64,000 bases of DNA, from NCBI GenBank assembly GCA_029962745.1, contig CM057158.1, forward strand, positions 5,140,602-5,204,601, given 5' to 3'. Positions within the stretch are counted from its first letter, which is position 1. The number at the start of each line of letters is the position of its first letter. The notes under the pieces were generated by a model. It had not been told where the DNA came from and ran no database searches. It was given only the letters and a program-made list of their open reading frames with translations. Positions 59,736-64,000 of the stretch are shown one piece after another. The DNA comes from Echinometra lucunter. Its lineage: Eukaryota; Echinodermata; Echinoidea; Camarodonta; Echinometridae. The translations under genes were made by a program, and so were the position numbers.

Positions 59736-60902
59736 GTACGCTTCCTATTCTCACGCATATCATCTACCTAACACTGAACACCCAGCTCCTCCTGCAATTA
59801 TCTTTTTATGTATAGAACTTCCAATTTTGAAGCAGCTCACAAAAGAATCACTTTCCTGTCATTGCATTCTATCAGGTGACTATTTTGTCCAGTCTTTTAA
59901 GAAATAGCTGGTGACTACTCTTCTGTTTCAAGGAAAGAATGTTCATTGCATGTAATTCTTTCATTCAATTCATTCACTCATTCATGCAACATGACATCAA
60001 AGATGCTTCACCCTCAGTCAGGCATTCTTTTCCTGTGGATGTGAAGTTTTTAACAAAGCAAGAATATCCTTCACGTGTGTATCAAGTATGTGTAGGCCCA
60101 CATAAATATCATGTCCCGCATCATACGAGTCCACTTTGTAGGCCTATCTGTTCACCTCCAACAAACAATAAAGTAAGCACAACAAAAATTTCTAAGATTC
60201 CAATGTACATCATATCCAGTTTATTTATGATGGGAACTTCCCATTTTACCAAGAAAGTGGATCTTCAATATCAAACAAGTCAATATGAATATCCAAGACG
60301 GCAAGTGCAGTGAATGTTTGACATTTATGTCCCTTGTTCTTTGTCCCTCTAGCTTAGGATATCTTCTTTTAAAAAAAAATATGTTGTGATGACTAATCCG
60401 CTCCAGATGACTGCTGCCTGAAAAAACGTAGCAGTTGCTTCCTGAGCTTAGAAGGAAAAAGGGGAAATTCAGTCAAATACCTGCCTAACAACATGAAGAA
60501 GACGTTTCCCACTTCTACAAAATCGGCTAGACATGTAAGGAAAGAAGACCCAGAAACTCACTTCCAAAAGTCGCAGGGATGAGTGATAAGATTAACGAAA
60601 AAGGAAGTAGTTCTGGCTTCTGTCTTTATTTTCACAGATCATGGCAAAAGAGAGGATCACACATATCAAAAAACATGTTAACTATGACCAAAAAAGGTTT
60701 TGGATCCAAGAAAATCAGTGCTCATTAACATAAGCTCTAGAACAAAACCAACACCTGAAACATTTTCCTTGTAAAAATTTTATGAATCAATGTCAAGATC
60801 AATCATTACCTTAACAGCTAAAAAAATACACTGTATATGGGATCTGAAAAAAAGCAGTGTTGAGGGCTAATTGTCATAAACTAGTGAGCAAAACCAATAT
60901 CT

Positions 60903-61160
60903 GAGAATGTTTCAAAATAGAAATGTTCATATTTAGTACAGTTATTGTCAGTGATGTCTGACCAGCCATTCACTCTTTACCACATGGAAAAAAAAACCAA
61001 AAAAACATATCAAGTCTTCTGAAAATAGCATATTTTCAAAATTAATTTTGTAACATCAGCAATATCTGAGATGTTTCAAAATAGGAATATTCATAATTAG
61101 TACAGTTATCATTGTCAGTGATGTCTGACCAGCTGTTCACTCTTTACATGAAAAGAAAAA
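60903..61160 (+). repeat. Diverged tandem duplication
   Basis: The blocks ATCTGAGA, ATGTTTCAAAATAG, TAGTACAGTTAT, TGTCAGTGATGTCTGACCAG and TTCACTCTTTAC occur in order twice, about 165 bp apart. Confidence 0.85.
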
Positions 61161-61552
61161 ACACATTAACCCCCCCCCCCCCCAAAAAAAAAAAAAAAAA
61201 AAAAAACCAACAGGATAGAAAGCATATATATATATCTTTAGCCTTCTATGGGAAATCCACAGAACATTACATTTTCATGCTATCACAAAGTTCATTTTGG
61301 GAATATACTTTTTTCAAAAAACTTAATCACATGTATACATGTACATGTATATTCATGAAATTTAACATTCTTCATAGTTCATTAGTTCATGAAACACCAA
61401 TGTAATTACTTCTTTAAACATTGTATGCTTCTTTTATCACATATTATTTTAAGAAGCTCTTACACAAATCCAGTTGACTGTTATACATGTATTACAATAA
61501 CAAAATTCCTGTCAATTCTGTCATTTCATACAGCTACATGTACATGATCTGG

Positions 61553-61762
61553 GGGGTGTTTCACAAAGAGTTAAGCTTGACTTAGAGTCGTGCTTAAACG
61601 CCAATGCGCATCCAGTATTTAACATGTAATCTCATTGATAGACTTCCAATAGTGCACGTCCCCTGAGTATGATCTGACCAACGGGGTGATACGTAATATA
61701 GAGTATGCAAGTAGGAATTTAAGTGCGACTTTAGTCAAACTTAAATCTTTGTGAAACACCCC
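61553..61762 (+). mobile_element. Foldback MITE (GGGGTGTTTCACAAAG ends)
   Basis: A 210-bp element with inverted termini GGGGTGTTTCACAAAG / CTTTGTGAAACACCCC and subterminal inverted TTAAGCTTGACT / AGTCAAACTTAA. It is in the same superfamily of ends as the element at 30.9 kb but has a different interior. Confidence 0.8.
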
Positions 61763-62247
61763 GTTTTGTTTTGTTTTGTTTCGCTTGTTTTTTTTTCTTG
61801 CATATTTGATAGAACTACATTAATCTGTTTACATTTAGATGGGAAAGGGTCTGCACAAACAAACTACTGACAGGTGTGCTTTTAGTCTACTACATGACAG
61901 GAAGCAAATTCTGCTTGATTACCCCCATCTGAAGATTCATTGTTGTCAAAGGGCCCTTATCTTGTCTGGGGGAAATATCTACAGCTTTCGCTGCCGTGAG
62001 ACTGGAGAAAAACTTCATTTCATGCTGTGAAAGATATTATATATCATGATAAGTGTTATCTATATAAGCTCTACAATTTAAACCAATCCAAATTTGGGTT
62101 CAAATTCCACTGATTAGGGTTATCTAATAATATATTTGTAATTGAATGCATGGATTAACCATAAATAGGAATGTGTGAATTTGCCTATCCCTTCAGTGTA
62201 CAAAAAGTCCCTGATGCCTTTTCCTGGAAAAGGGGGGGGGGGGGGCA

Positions 62248-62760
62248 GGCTTTTACTAAACACTCAGGTCCCGGCGCGCTGGAAAACACCCAGGTCGTGG
62301 CATCTAGGTATGGGGCACCAAGTGTTAACTAAGTTATTTGGTTCAAAACTACAAAATTTAGTGTCAAAAGTTCACTCAAAACTCTATTTCTTTATAGAAC
62401 TCATGAACAGTGATCACCACTTCATTACAAAATGAAGTGCGACAGACGATTTTGCAACAAAACTCCCCTAAACAGAAAGGATTTATAATTATGATCTCTC
62501 ATTAAGCCTGCTATATTCACTTCGCTCGGGCCCTTGACTTTGTTTCGTTACAAACACTTTGTACATAGCAGAGGGCGGGAGGATCAGTTTGCCAGAATAT
62601 GCTTGTGGGCATGGCTATGCGGGTTTTGGTCCGACTGTACACCGACTGTAGTTTGGACTGAATAACCTAGTTAACACTTGGCGCACCATCCCCAGCGAGC
62701 CGCGAGCTGCGAGCCAAGTGTTTTCCAGCGCGACGCGACCCGAGTAGTTTAGTAAAAGCC
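62248..62760. mobile_element. Foldback element with long terminal inverted repeats
   Basis: About 90-bp imperfect inverted arms start GGCTTTTACTAAAC and end GTTTAGTAAAAGCC. Matching inner blocks are GCGCGCTGGAAAACAC / GTGTTTTCCAGCGCG and CCAAGTGTTAACTAAGTTATT / AATAACCTAGTTAACACTTGG. G runs flank both sides. The arms are clearly richer in CpG than the surroundings, and there is no coding capacity. Confidence 0.8.
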
Positions 62761-64000
62761 GGGGGGGGGGCAGGGGGCAATAGACATTATGATATGCTCT
62801 TATATGTTATTGCAGGTACTACAAAGAATCAAGACTATTGCTTAAAACACTGTGCAGTTTCCTAGATCATGATCAGCCTACAAATTTACAGTTAAAATTG
62901 TGAATATTCGCTACATGTACATATATGTCTAGTCAAGCATGGTTTGGTATTTAAGCAGTCCCCTAATTTTCAGTGATCAGATTTTTCCCTGTGAACCTTG
63001 AATCTTCCATAAAAAATATATTCTACAGCTTACTTCATCTTTTCAACAGGGCATCAAGGCTACAAGGCAATTCAGTGACCTTTTTGCACTAAGCAAACTA
63101 GGCTCAGTACATTCCTGTTTATGTACATTGCATAGAAGGAAATGACATTCAATCACATTATGAAGGGAATGAGGACATAGGCATAGGATGCCCCCAGATG
63201 GCACAGGGGAAAGAAGAATAAATTTTTGAAATTCAAGTAATTCAGAAGGGCAGGAATAAAACATACCCCTTTCACAACATAAAAGGTAGTTCTCAATAAT
63301 CAAAGATTATAAATATTCAAGAAAGATGGTATACATCATTACTGCAGAACTATACCTACTTTTCTTAAAACAATATTATTGATATTTATTTTGTTTTAAG
63401 ATATGAAATAAAGATTATACTTCCAGCTTGGAAACATTCATGACTTTGCATAATGCAGTCTACATAGGCCAAACTGGTAACAACGATTTGCAGTAAACTC
63501 CATTTCTGCACAACCCTCTTCTTGAATATGATTCAGAACTTTTTGTGTTTCAAGATTACAATTACAATAAAATGTTTTAAGCGAGGAAACATTCACAAAG
63601 TTGCATACAGAAATGCATGCAGGTCTACAATTTTGAAATATTCTCTCACTTGCACAACAACTAACATCAAGACAAAACAATATCTCAATAAAATTCAGAG
63701 CCTGATGCTCTCTATTTTAACATCATCGGGTGTTGTACAGCATGGGGTCATAGAGATCAGAATGCAGAGAATTTATAAGCAAAATTCCTGGCATAGCGAC
63801 TGCAGAAATATCTCCGTCTTTCTTGAGCTTGATGTAATATAACAGGGCATCAGTGAACACTGCAGGACTGCAATTATTCTTTATTTTAATGTAGACGAAC
63901 CCAACCAGCATGACTTCATTCAATTCACATTTAACACTTTCTCAGACATGGTATGTCTTAAATGCGAAGCAATTAGTAACTCTGAACAATTCCTATGACG

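Larger units (their letters stand above)
45689..64000. other. Upstream intron or 5' flank of PPP4R1, no exon recognised
   Basis: The first recognised exon needs an upstream partner ending in phase 1, so at least part of this stretch is probably intron or promoter. No segment resembling the PPP4R1 N-terminus could be identified. The region holds AT-rich unique sequence, poly(C)/poly(A) tracts, a hAT-like MITE at 59.1 kb, foldback elements at 61.6 and 62.2-62.8 kb, and two diverged local duplications at 59.3-59.7 and 60.9-61.2 kb. Confidence 0.6.

Noticed and set aside
1..64000. CRISPR arrays, operons, bacterial promoters, rRNA genes
   Set aside because: None seen; the only tandem arrays are microsatellites and the 157-bp transposon repeat, and the gene has spliceosomal introns.

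Overview
This window looks like nuclear DNA from a marine invertebrate deuterostome, most likely an echinoderm such as a sea urchin. It is AT-rich, has small exons separated by long introns, and carries many microsatellites, poly(C)/poly(G) runs and short inverted-repeat transposons. The species call is an inference; the eukaryotic gene structure is seen directly. Almost all long open frames here are artefacts of low-complexity sequence (polyproline, polyleucine, CA and GA repeats).

One protein-coding gene can be supported. It lies on the minus strand, with fifteen coding exons between 45,688 and 13,248, and encodes serine/threonine-protein phosphatase 4 regulatory subunit 1 (PPP4R1). This is a HEAT/ARM-repeat scaffold that binds the PP4 catalytic subunit. 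The exons join in consistent phase with GT-AG introns and give about 960 residues, close to the roughly 950 of human PPP4R1. The order is: acidic N-terminal linker, N-terminal HEAT repeats, one very large exon for the acidic disordered middle, then C-terminal HEAT repeats. The extreme N-terminus (upstream of 45,688) was not located and the C-terminal end is ambiguous. The large exon has an apparent one-base frameshift at a six-base homopolymer.

Region by region: 1-12.4 kb is downstream flank, probably including the 3' UTR, with long pyrimidine and CA/ATC repeats, a TTAA-flanked MITE and a small CpG-rich patch near 3.8-4.3 kb. 12.4-21 kb is the 3' half of the gene, with compact introns that hold decayed copies of two neighbouring exons. 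21-45.7 kb is the 5' half, with long introns full of transposons. These include three TTAA-flanked MITEs of one family (one of them at 8.2 kb), a nested element with a 157-bp tandem array at 34.7-36.6 kb, and a hAT-like element at 38.9-40.6 kb. 45.7-64 kb is the upstream intron or 5' flank, with no recognised exon, a GC-richer patch near 53.4 kb and more foldback elements.

The most interesting structure is at 34,891-36,282. Its architecture resembles pearl/HINE-type non-autonomous Helitron-like elements (about 157-bp repeats, ACGG-type minisatellite, 3' hairpin). Its monomer carries a perfect DR1 nuclear-receptor motif, so the array is a regular ladder of AGGTCA half-sites inside a PPP4R1 intron.
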